Of a stretch of DNA of 64,000 nucleotides, positions 47,001 to 56,624 are shown piece by piece. This DNA is from Acanthochlamys bracteata (Eukaryota > Streptophyta > Magnoliopsida > Pandanales > Velloziaceae): positions 13,831,001 to 13,895,000 of the forward strand of contig CM034126.1 of NCBI GenBank assembly GCA_019914995.1. The letters run 5' to 3'. The translations under genes were made by a program, and so were the position numbers. The notes under the pieces were generated by a model, which worked only from the letters and a program-made list of their open reading frames with translations, made no database searches and had not been told where the DNA came from. Within the stretch, counting starts at the first letter, position 1; each line of letters begins with the position of its first letter.

Positions 47001-47857
47001 TTTGTGACATTTGCCACGAACAAGTATGCAATGTGGAATTAAGCATCATAAGTAACAAGAAATTGCAGATGAGTAATATTCTTGGTTTGGAATAGTTCTG
47101 AGTGCATAATTGTTCGAAGGAGTTTAATGATTGAATTCTAATTTAGGCTGCATAGCTCAGGCTGTCCCTGATAAAAATCTGACCGGTTAATTATTTGCAT
47201 CTGCATTTCCAGTTCTGTCTTGCATGGCATTTGTAGCATTTCCAGTTCTCTTAAATTGTTTACTGGCAGTCTTGGCAAGTGTTTGTCAAATAGTTTGGTG
47301 TCAAGATGGATTAAGTATGAAGCACCTGGATGCCAGCTTATTTTGTGACATTTGTCATGAACAAGTATGCAATGTGGAACTAAACATCTTTTATACCAAG
47401 AAATTGCAATATACTAGCAATATGGTTTGCGAAAGAATTCTACAGTGCATAATTGTTCGAAGGAGTTTAATGATATTCTAATTTAGGATTACATTGCTCT
47501 GCCAGTCCCTGATTAAAAAATCTATCTGTTATTTATTTTCATCTGCATTTCCAATTCTCTCTAGCATCCTTTGTAGCATTTACATTTGGATAAACATGTT
47601 GCCTGCTATTTACTTTTAAGACTGAAATTTGCAGGCAAATGCCGCCTAATAACATGAACTCTTGTTCTTTTTCTTTGACTTGATTTCAGCTTCTAAGCGA
47701 CAATGATCGTGAAAGAATATTGCTTCCTCACAAGAAGATTCTGCAATGGATTCAAAATGTAAAGAATGCAACAAATCCACATTTTGAGGAAGTCCATGCA
47801 TTAATCTACAGGCTCAAAACAAAGCTTCACGGGAAGGAGCTACCCTCAAAGCTCTGA
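44044..47857 (+). CDS. GSTT1: Theta-class glutathione S-transferase (235 aa) with PTS1 ending
   Basis: Conjugates or reduces substrates with glutathione; plant theta GSTs act mainly as peroxidases. Seven exons: 44044-44108, 44302-44375, 44745-44805, 45431-45484, 46045-46124, 46640-46845, 47690-47857; phases close to 235 residues. The catalytic serine is Ser11 in DRLSQPSRAVIIFCK. NPMKKVPAIVDGRFKLFE is the thioredoxin-fold glutathione site, followed by an alpha-helical domain (LDWHHTNLRLGAAGYVLNS, KPSIADLSLVCEIMQLE). The protein ends SKL, a canonical peroxisomal signal, as in Arabidopsis GSTT1 (SKI). Odd point: the exon 3/4 junction reads GAG-GGT-CAT (E-G-H), where the family has E-S-H; this serine contacts the glutathione gamma-glutamyl group. 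The gene otherwise looks intact. Confidence 0.94.
46915..47590. repeat. Tandem duplication, about 340-bp unit, in GST intron 6
   Basis: Copy 1 is about 46915-47255, copy 2 about 47256-47590. Shared blocks include CTTTGGTGT/GTTTGGTGT, TTGTGACATTTG, GAACAAGTATGCAATGTGGAA, GTGCATAATTGTTCGAAGGA, TTCTAATTTAGG and CATCTGCATTTCCA. It lies wholly inside the intron, so the protein is unaffected. Confidence 0.88.
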
Positions 47858-48090
47858 GCATGTGCATTCTTATTAGCTCTGAGCATGTACATTCTTAGTC
47901 ATGGATTTAGATTTACATCACAAGAAAAAGTTCTTTAATATGTAAACTGATAAGATTATAGCAATGATGTATTTTGAATAATTTAGTGTATTGAAAGGGT
48001 ATCAATACATGTATCTACTTTCCAACATGAAACATTTCACTGTTTTTTTCATTATAGAGAATTACACTGTTCAAACCAGATACTGTTCAC

Positions 48091-50109
48091 TTATATTCCT
48101 ACTGAAGCAGCCCCCGTTGCTTTTGTCAGCCCTCTCATTTTGAGCAATCTTCTAACAGCTTCTACGTCTTCCCATCTTCCAGCTGCAGCATACATGTTCG
48201 CCAGCATTACATAGTTCCCTGTGTTCTCTGGCTGAATCTCAAACAATTTCTTGGCTGCAACTTCTCCAAATTTACCATTCCCATGAATAACAGAAGCACC
48301 AAGGAGAGCTCCCCACACTGCATCGTTCGGTTCAAACGGCATCGTCCTGATTAAATCATATGCTTCTCGAAGCCTCCCTGCTCGTCCCAGGAGATCAACT
48401 AAGGACGTGTAGTGATTGGCGTGGGGCCTTATTTGGCTTGTCTGAATCATTCTGTTGAAGAACTCTACACCTTCATCTACCAGACCAGAATGGCTACAAG
48501 AGTGTAGGATTGAAGTAAACGTAACCTCATTCGGTTGCACACCATATTCCAACATTTTATCAAATAGTTGAATTGCAGTTCTTGCATGCCCGTGCTTCCC
48601 GTATCCGCCAATAATCGCACTCCACGAGATAATGTCTTTTGTTTGGAGCCCTCCGAAGATTTCCCATGCGGTATCCAAGCATCCGACTTTTGCATAAGCA
48701 TCAATAAGTCCAGTAGTTAGTTCAAAACAGCCAAGGAAGCCTAGTTTTATAAGAAGGCAATGCATGTTTTCTGTCTGCAGCAAGTCCGCGGTATCTGCAT
48801 AGGCAGGAAGCACGCTGCCAATGGTAGCCAAGTCAGGTCGGACACATTCCTGCAGCATTAGCTTAAAGTGTTGGATAGCAACATTAGGCTTCGCATTCCT
48901 CGTAAAGCCTGAGATGAGGGCATTCCATGCCCCCTTTTGTCTCGAGCTCTTAGCAAATACCTGAGAGCATAGATCCATGTTGGCAGACATGGAGTACACG
49001 TCAATAAGCGCAGTCTCGACTATGATTTCTGATGCGAACCCAAGTCTGATGCACGATCCATGCAAGCATTTTCTATGCTTAGTGTAATGCAAGCTTGAAC
49101 AAGCACAGAGCATGGTGACCATTGTTACAGGATTCGGTCTGACTCCTGATGATAACATATCTGCTGCGAGAGCGAATGCTTCTCGTACTAATCCATTCAT
49201 CACATAGGCCCCAATTATCGAAGTCCATGAGATTATATCTCTTTCGCAGTTTGTTTGGTTGAAAACCTTCCTTGCTTCATTCAAGTCTCCACATTTTGCA
49301 TACATATCAATTAAAGCATTCCTGACAGAAACAAGATTATCAAACCTTTGCCTCTTTGCCAACTCATGGACTCTTCTGCCTCTTTCCAAATTCCACAAGC
49401 TAGCACAGGCAGGAAGCACAGAGACCACAGTTACTGAGTCCACCTGAATTCCCTTTTCGATCATTCTATCAAAACATTTTGCTGACTCATTAATATAACC
49501 ATTTTGAAACCAGCCAGAGATCATTGAATTCCACGAAACAACAGTCCGGCTGTTCATCCTCTCGAAAATATCTCTTGCAGCCTCCGTCAACCCACAACCC
49601 ATGTACATTGCTATCAAGGAGTTCTGAACATGCTCCACGTATCCAAACCCAGCTACAAGGGCCATGCAGTGAATTCTTCGACCGATTTCAATCAACGAAA
49701 GTTCCTTACAAGCCTTGAACGCAAATGGGTAGGTAAATGAATTAGGCTGACAACCTGAGAAACACATATCAGCAAACAAACATAGTGCGTTATGATAGAG
49801 ACCAGTTTGCACATAGCCTCTCAAGAGAGTGTTCCAGTGGAAAGGTGCTTTAAGTTCCATTGGAATTTCATCGAACAGGTGGCGAGCATAGTCTGTGTTG
49901 CCGCAGAGGGCGTACATCGCAACGAGCTTCGACGGAAGAAGAGAACATGGAAGAAGACCAGCGGCGATAATGATAGCGTGGAGTTTTTTTCCAGGTTCTA
50001 GCGATCGGCATCGTGTGATTGATTCGATAATTGTAGCGCATTGAGTTGAAGAAGAGTGCGGGATTTGGAGGGCGAGCTTGGATAGAACGCAGGAAGAAAA
50101 ACCGTTCAT
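48091..50109 (-). CDS. PLS-class pentatricopeptide repeat protein (672 aa), At5g39350-like
   Basis: Organelle RNA-binding protein, most likely with a role in RNA editing or processing; the target is unknown. Intronless single frame of 672 residues, as usual for the family. PPR motifs repeat from about residue 60 to 560, with typical phrases (VVSWNSMISGWFQNGYINES, VRNALIDMYAKCGDLNEARK, DIISWTSIIGAYVMNGLVRE, TTGLIDAYAKVGCLDTAWEI). The C-terminus has the E-type region (ANHYTSLVDLLGRAGRLREA, EPNDAVWGALLGA, ENTGNYVMLANMYAAAGRWE) but ends soon after at SVGI; there is no DYW deaminase domain. The order of motifs and ends matches Arabidopsis At5g39350 as I recall it. The start at 50109 gives MNGFSSCVLSK; an overlapping upstream ATG is in another frame. 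Confidence 0.93.
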   Translation of the reverse strand: MNGFSSCVLSKLALQIPHSSSTQCATIIESITRCRSLEPGKKLHAIIIAAGLLPCSLLPSKLVAMYALCGNTDYARHLFDEIPMELKAPFHWNTLLRGYVQTGLYHNALCLFADMCFSGCQPNSFTYPFAFKACKELSLIEIGRRIHCMALVAGFGYVEHVQNSLIAMYMGCGLTEAARDIFERMNSRTVVSWNSMISGWFQNGYINESAKCFDRMIEKGIQVDSVTVVSVLPACASLWNLERGRRVHELAKRQRFDNLVSVRNALIDMYAKCGDLNEARKVFNQTNCERDIISWTSIIGAYVMNGLVREAFALAADMLSSGVRPNPVTMVTMLCACSSLHYTKHRKCLHGSCIRLGFASEIIVETALIDVYSMSANMDLCSQVFAKSSRQKGAWNALISGFTRNAKPNVAIQHFKLMLQECVRPDLATIGSVLPAYADTADLLQTENMHCLLIKLGFLGCFELTTGLIDAYAKVGCLDTAWEIFGGLQTKDIISWSAIIGGYGKHGHARTAIQLFDKMLEYGVQPNEVTFTSILHSCSHSGLVDEGVEFFNRMIQTSQIRPHANHYTSLVDLLGRAGRLREAYDLIRTMPFEPNDAVWGALLGASVIHGNGKFGEVAAKKLFEIQPENTGNYVMLANMYAAAGRWEDVEAVRRLLKMRGLTKATGAASVGI

Positions 50110-51040
50110 TCATTCAGATTTCAAAATGCACTGCATCGGCCTGATTAATTGGGCTTCAAACTTCCGACACCCATTTGTGGGCTTTGGCAAATTCTAATTT
50201 CCAAACTGGACCTAAATAAAAAGAACAACTATTAGGGTGCGTTTTTTTTCTTTTAAAATTAGTTTTTTTAAAATAAATTATTAAAAATAAATTGTTACAA
50301 TAATGTTGTAATGATTAATTAAAGATAGATAAAAAAATAGGTATTTCTCTTTCTGTGTATTGATCAGACAGATGGAACTTGGTCAATATTAGCTATCGTA
50401 ACATTCGGGTCATAAACCTTATCCTTAAAATTCCAGTTTCATTGTGACTCAGCAAAGTAATCCAGACAGACTCGGTAGTTGATCATCCTAAAAAACCGCT
50501 TGCCTCAACTAACGGTCCAAGTGTGTTTGAAATTACCTGTAAAATAAAAAAATTTTAAATAAAAAATATTTATATTCTTTTTAAAAAATAAATTTTATTT
50601 TTATTTAAAAAAAATAAAAATATATAATAAAAAATAATAAAAATAGATAATAAAAAATATTATTACGTAAAATTTTTCTACACTATTTAATTTTTTAAAT
50701 AAATTTTCTACATATTTATAAAATATATAATAAAAAATATAAAATAAAAAAATTTAAAAAATAGCGTCTAAAATGTACTTCTAAACGTGCTCTTATAACG
50801 TGAGTCTGAATTTTAGAGAATTTGAAATAAATTTTTTAAAAATAAAAAAGATTTCTTTTAGAAAAATAATTTTTATTTTTTGTATTTAAAAAATAACAAA
50901 ATTTTATAATATAAACAGTTTCATTATAATAAATTTTATTATAATTTTATATTGTTAAATAAAGTTTTAAATGTTTAGTTTAAAAAATATAAAATAAAAT
51001 ATTAAAAATTATTTTTGGATTAATGAATGTAAAACGCATC
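50110..51040. repeat. AT-rich MITE-like material between the PPR and ProDH genes
   Basis: 50234-51041 may be one or two nested small elements: the outer ends read GGGTGCGTTTT and, on the other strand, GGATGCGTTTTAC. Within it, about 50521-50800 begins GTGTGTTTGAAATTACCTGT and ends TCTAAACGTGCTC and resembles the start near 63604 (GAGCGTTTGAAATTATTTAT). No target duplication was found and no coding capacity. Confidence 0.45.
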
Positions 51041-51135
51041 CTCTCTTTTCATCTCTCTTTTCCTTTCAACATAGAAGTTCTATGGTAATGTTTAACAAGA
51101 TCCGCAGTGTTCTACCATACCGTCACATAAACCTT

Positions 51136-51143
51136 CTATATAA
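51136..51143 (+). promoter_or_regulatory. Possible TATA box of proline dehydrogenase
   Basis: CTATATAA lies about 80 bases before the ATG. I did not find the ACTCAT element known from Arabidopsis ProDH promoters in the 180 bases before the start. Confidence 0.5.
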
Positions 51144-51223
51144 TCTACATTCTCGCGTCTTCGCTCATTCACAGACATTCCGAGAAATCTCGAAGAAGAA
51201 GAAGAAGTTAGCTAGCTGCGGCC

Positions 51224-54200
51224 ATGGCGATTTGGATTAAGGGAACGAGAGCGATCCAGAGAACCAGTTTAAGATTGCTTATTCGACCAAATCCTCAATC
51301 TCCGAAATCAGTGGTAGCTAATTCAACGTCTCTGGAAATCACCACCGACACGGCACCATCGCGGCCGCCACCTTCAACTCCAGAAAAGTATCTTCGATCT
51401 CTTCACTCTTCTCCAAAAGATTCAAAACCAGTTGCTGTTACTTCGGCGTCTCCTGAGATCACCACCGACACAGCACCATCACCACCCCCACCTTCAACTC
51501 CTCAACAAAATTCTCGATATCTTCACTCTACTCCACAAGCTTCGAAACCACTAGCCGTAGCTTCGAGCTCTATGGAAATAAACGCTGACAACTCGACTTC
51601 GCCGATCCCGCGAGAAAAGCCAACGCTTGATCTCGAAGACACTGAGAAAATCTTCGCATTAACACCAACAAGTTCTCTGATCCGAGGGGTTGCAGTTCTC
51701 GGAGCAATAACTCTCAACCCCTTGGTTGATTTCGGAACTCGAGTTTTGAATCCGGAGTCGATGATGATGCGATTCGGTTTAACTAGATCGGCGGTGTCGG
51801 GAGCTGTGAGATCAACTGTTTATAAACAGTTCTGTGCCGGAGAGAGTGCAGAGGGTGCCGCGCAGACGCTGACGGAGTTGTGGCGATCTGGACTGAAAGG
51901 GATTCTCAATTACGGCGCCGAAGACGCTGATGATTCTGAATCGTGCGATCGGAATCTCGCCGGGCTTCTACAGACAGTTGAGATGATTACTTCACTTCCT
52001 GAATCTTCTGTAAGTCACTGCCATGTACTTTTCCTTTTCAGTCCTCGAAGAACTTACTAGAATGATTTAGCCGATTTCTTCAATTGAAATACGTATCTTT
52101 AGCTTATTTGTATATGAATATATTCAGACGTGGATTTTAAAAAATGACAGCTTTAGGAGATACCGTCTGTTAGTTTTGAAGACAGACATAGTAGCATTAT
52201 TGGATTGCTAGCCATAGCTATACTGAACACAATCTTAGAATCAAAATTTAATACAATTTTCTATATTATAGGTAGTGAGCTTGAAATTATTTTTTTTATA
52301 GCAAATGCTATCAAAATATGATATCAAGCCAAAATAGTACGATAGAATTCAGAGGAGTTTAGACACAGCATTTTTCATGTGTTGTGTCTTAATATAATAA
52401 AACCAAAATTGTGGCTATGGAACTTGTAGAAATATCACTTATTTTAGTTCTCGATAAGAATTACGTCCACGTCAAGGAACACATGCTAATTTACCCCAAA
52501 ATACTTTGTGCTGAGACAGAGCTGGCGTGGAAGTGTGACTTGCATGTGTTTTTTTCACACGTCCAACTCGCGCCTTCAACTCATAAGTTTAAAACTCAGT
52601 TCGGACCGGCTGGGTCGGACTAAAAAAAGCCGATCTGGCACCAATTTCGGTCCGAGTTAACATAAAATAGGATCGCGCATGCGATCAGATAAGACTCGGA
52701 TCCCGGGTCAATTCCGTGATCCGGTTGAACGGATTGATCCGGTTTTAGTATTATTTTTTTAAAAGAAAATATATATGTTTATTTAAAATAGAGAAGTACC
52801 TTCATTATCACTTTAAAGTGTGCACTTAATCGGGTACTCTTATATTATTAGTTTATTTTTTCATTTTTTATATTTTATTAGAAAGTAATAAATAAATAAA
52901 ATATAGTGTAGATAGTATAAGCAATTATAGTGTAGATAATTTGTTCTTTGTAATGTATAAAACATAGAGATTTTACTATATGTTAGGTCTTTTGGCTATT
53001 GTCTTAAGTATTGTAGCTGAAAAAAATATAAAATATATAATTTTAAATACTTATTCAATATTTCTTATATACAATTATTTTTTAAATTTTTTAATAATTG
53101 CTACAGAAGATGCCATATAATGCATATAATTATATTTATATATTAATATTTATTTAATAAATTTAATTTGGCCTAATGAGTCGATCTAATGACCCGTCCG
53201 GTTAACCGGTGGTAACTTTTAAGCAAGTCAATTCCCAATTTTATGGGAAAGCATTACAATATGGATTCATTGGATGTGCGGCAAAAGCTGAAGAGCAATG
53301 TCGTAGGATATGTCGATATGACCAAAAAAGGAACCTTTTTGTACAAGTTGTTTTGTCTTTTATCTTTTAGCAAATATAGTTTTCGGTTTCGAGAACTAAT
53401 TTTTATTGGAGATGCAAGTTGAAACTGATAGATAGGTTTGGAGCATTGCTACATGTTCATAGATTGGTTCTAAAGTAAATTTTGACTTTTAACATGGACG
53501 ATAATCTATTTGAGCAAAATATTTAGCCAAGTGGAATTTCTTATTTACAATTTCAATTTGTTAGCAAAGTATGTTACATTTTAGGCTAACTAGTTAAAAT
53601 TTTATTCGAACTATTAGTTAATCAGCTTTATAATTTTTATTCTAATACCTTTAAATGCTTTCTAGGAAGGAAATACTTATTTGACAATCCAACAGTAAAA
53701 GCTTAATTTTTTTATTTATTTTAGATATTTATATATTTTATTATTTCTATTATAGAAAAAGGATATATAGATACTTTATGTTTTATACGCACTTTGCTGC
53801 ACTCTATTTTCACAGTCATCGATCAAGCGATCGAAAATTTGGAGAGCAAACACGTCATGTACCTCCTAAAAAAAGATAAATTAAAATCATTCGATCGTTT
53901 GATTGGATTGCTATGAAAGAAGAGTGTGGGAATGTGTATAAGAGGAAATATGTATATCCCTTTTCAATTTTCAATAACTACTTATCTGTTACCAAAATAA
54001 TTTACCTATTACTATTGCTAGATAAGTTTTGCTTGTGTGAAAATCACTGCTATTTGTCCCATTACGTTGCTGGAGAGAATGAGCAATCTGTTGAGATGGG
54101 AGCAGAAGGACTCTTCGTTTCACATGCCATGGAAGTTAAAAACCTTACCAATCTTCTCAAGCTCCAGCCCTCTATACCACACCAATTCCATGCCAGAACC

Positions 54201-55164
54201 CCTTTCTGATTCTGAACAGAAACAACTCCAAGATGCAAGGCAGCGGCTCGCAAAGCTTTGTCAACGTTGCTCTGAGCTTAACGTTCCCTTACTCATAGAT
54301 GCTGAGTACACATCAGTCCAACCGGCTATTGAATACTTAACCTACACTGCTGCTATGCAATTCAACTGCCGTGATGACCCGATAGTATGGAGCACAATGC
54401 AGGCCTATTTAAGGGACTCTAGAGATAGGTTGGTGCAGGTTGTGGAGGCTGCAGAGAAAGAAAAGATCTCTTTAGGTTTCAAGCTCGTTAGGGGTGCTTA
54501 TTTGACAAGGGAAGCGCAGCTGGCTTCATCACTCGGAGTGCTATGCCCGATTCATGAGAGTATTGAGCAGACTCATGCATGCTACAACAGTTGCGCGTCA
54601 TTCCTACTTGAAAGGATTCCAAGAGGATGTATCTCTGTCATGCTTGCCACCCATAATATTGAATCAGGTAAAGCATCAGAAACTTGATTTAAAAAAGTCA
54701 ATTGTGTTTGAACTTTTGTGATTCTTTAATATCAGATTGATTTGAAATTGTTGATTTTCTTTCGAATGTTTTTCAGCGAAGATGGCAGTGGCTAAGGCTA
54801 ATGAACTAGAAATTAGAAAGGGTAACCCGAGGCTGCATTTTGCTCAGCTTATGGGCATGGCAAATAGTTTATCATTTGGGCTAGCGAACATAGGGTTCCA
54901 AGTGAGCAAGTACTTGCCGTATGGTCCTTGCGATGAGGTAATCCCTTACCTCATTAGGAGAGCTGAGGAGAATAAAGGCTTCCTATCTTCATCTACTCTG
55001 GATAGGCAACTCATGTGGTACCTATGCCGTACATCTTAATTCCTCCTTGTTTTGATTTCCACTTCTTATGATGATAAAATATTACTGAATATTTTCTATC
55101 TATGCGTCGACTTTGCTCTTGCAGGAAAGAATTGAAGAGGAGGTTTAAAGCTGCATTCAGGTAA
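51224..55164 (+). CDS. PRODH: Proline dehydrogenase, mitochondrial (570 aa)
   Basis: FAD enzyme of the inner mitochondrial membrane; oxidises proline to P5C and feeds electrons to respiration. Four exons: 51224-52009, 54022-54667, 54777-55017, 55125-55164; phases close to 570 residues, against about 500 in Arabidopsis. The excess lies in the presequence, which holds a 40-residue tandem repeat (listed separately). The TIM-barrel core follows: KITAICPITLLERMSNLLRW, NVPLLIDAEYTSVQPAIEY, LGFKLVRGAYLTREA, FAQLMGMANSLSFGLA, YGPCDEVIPYLIRRAEENKG, then DRQLMWKELKRR. The paired arginines for proline binding (IRR) are present. Exon 2 starts at ATA-AGT-TTT after GCTAG; other copies have Val-Ser-Phe there, so a Val to Ile change sits at the junction. 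The 2-kb first intron holds a hAT derivative. A broken copy follows downstream. Confidence 0.95.
51305..51615 (+). repeat. 120-bp in-frame tandem repeat in the ProDH presequence
   Basis: Copies start at 51305, 51425 and 51545, exactly 120 bases apart; the third is partial. Copy 1 codes KSVVANSTSLEITTDTAPSR and PPPSTP, copy 2 KPVAVTSASPEITTDTAPSP and PPPSTP, copy 3 KPLAVASSSMEINADNSTSP. Since 120 is a multiple of three, the frame is kept. Confidence 0.95.
52582..53250. mobile_element. Degraded non-autonomous hAT relative of hAT-1 in ProDH intron 1
   Basis: The left end (CATAAGTTTAAAACTCAGTT, then CGGACCGGCTGGGTCGG) parallels the hAT-1 left end (TTTTAAAACCCAACC, CGGATCGGCCGGGTCG). The right end (GAGTCGATCTAATGACCCGT, GGTTAACCGGTGGTAACTTTT) parallels the hAT-1 right end (GAGTTAACCCAGTGATCC, GGTTTAACCGGTGATCCGGTAACTT). 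The interior is AT-rich and non-coding. No intact target duplication: an old deletion derivative of the same family, exact edges uncertain. Confidence 0.62.
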
Positions 55165-55469
55165 CAGAAGATACAAAGCAGCTTTAGTGGATTTTTGGTT
55201 TTAGGGAAAAGCACACTTGTACATAAAGTTCTTTTCTTATAAATTTTGGATTGTTCTTTTTAATTTTTGTAACAGCGTATTAAGGGAATATAGATAGTAC
55301 TAAATTAGGCATTAGTTGAAATAGAAATGATAATTGTCCTGTTCTTGATGGTTTATTTTATATAAGTAAACCATAATATTGTGTCATTTATTATAGCAGG
55401 CGTCTCTTTCTTAACATTCACTATTTCCGTATGGAGTAGTTCCTTTGTTGTCTAATACACACCAATCTC

Positions 55470-56590
55470 GAAGACGAAGAAAAATGGCAGCAAGCAAGCT
55501 AGCGGCAATGGCTTCTTCAAAGATCAAGAAAACAAATCTATTGTTCCTTCTTCGATCTATTGACTCCTCACCACAAGCTTCTGAATCAGTAACGGCTTAA
55601 AATCAAAGACACACCATCTCCTTCTCCTCCAACTCCTCTCGATCCCAAAGACACAGAGAAACTCTTGCATTAACACCAACAGCTTGTCTTATCCGATCAA
55701 TTGCTGTTATCAACTCGATAACCTTGAATCTGGTTGATTTTTGAGTTCTGAATCATGAACCGATGTTGATCCGACTCGGTTTGTCGAGATCTCTAGTGTT
55801 GGGAGCATTGAGATCAACTGTTTATAAACACTTCTGTGCTGGAGAGAGTTTGAGGGAGCTAAGAAGACGCTGACGGAATTATGGCGGTATGGAGTGAAAC
55901 GGATCTAATTACGCCGCTGAAAATGCGGTGGATTTCGAGTCGCGTGATCGGAATCTAGCCGTGTTTTTATAAGGACGTTGAGATGATTCCTTCGCTCCCT
56001 GAATCTTCTGTAAGTCACTTCATTCCCCTTTTTGGTTGTTTTTTTGGGAATTTGTGTTTGTATCGATTGAGAGAGTTTCTGTTTTTGTGGAATTTGTTGG
56101 TAGACGAAGAAACACTTTCCATAATATTATCATGTCTTGTGGTGTGTTTTTCAGAACGGCAACGTTTTTATATTATCTTAAAATTATTATGTTACTTTAT
56201 CCATTTTCATGGAATTTTCTTTGATAAAATTGAAATCAAAATATCTGCATATTTTTAGGTGAGTTTTGCTTGCTTGAAGATCACTGCCATCTGCCCAATC
56301 GCGTTGCTGGAGAGAGCAAGCCATCTAGTGAGATGGGAGAGAGCAGAAGGACCCTTCTTTTCAGCTGCCATGGAAGTTATCAACCCTACCGATCTTCGCA
56401 AGGTCCAGCCCTCTGTACCATACCCTTTCTGAGCCAGAGCCCTCTCTGACTTCGAACGGCTTGCCAATCTATGCCAACACTGCTCTGAGCTTAATGTTCC
56501 GTTGCTCATAAACTCTTTAAGTATACGTAAAGTGCAACCCTCTGTTGACTGCTTCACCTACACTACCTACAGTTACCCAGTTACTTAGAG
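55470..56590 (+). pseudogene. PRODH: Proline dehydrogenase pseudogene (partial tandem copy)
   Basis: Broken copy of the gene just upstream. The leader (TCTCGAAGACGAAGAAAAATGG) matches that of ProDH. Exon 1 similarity runs from about 55508 to 56009 with SSPQASESV, a stop, DPKDTEKLLALTPTACLIRS-like sequence with shifts, and RSTVYKHFCAGES, ending at CCTGAATCTTCT|GTAAGTC, the same donor as in the gene. The intron is short (56010-56258). Exon 2 then gives VSFACLKITAICPIALLERA and SHLVRWERAEGPF before further shifts and loss of the barrel. Several stops and frameshifts and the missing exons 3 and 4 rule out an enzyme. It arose by DNA duplication, since the intron is kept, and it lacks the presequence repeat in most of its length. 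Confidence 0.9.
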
Positions 56591-56624
56591 ATAGCGTAAG
56601 AGAAGAAGCTGTCTTTATATCCTT

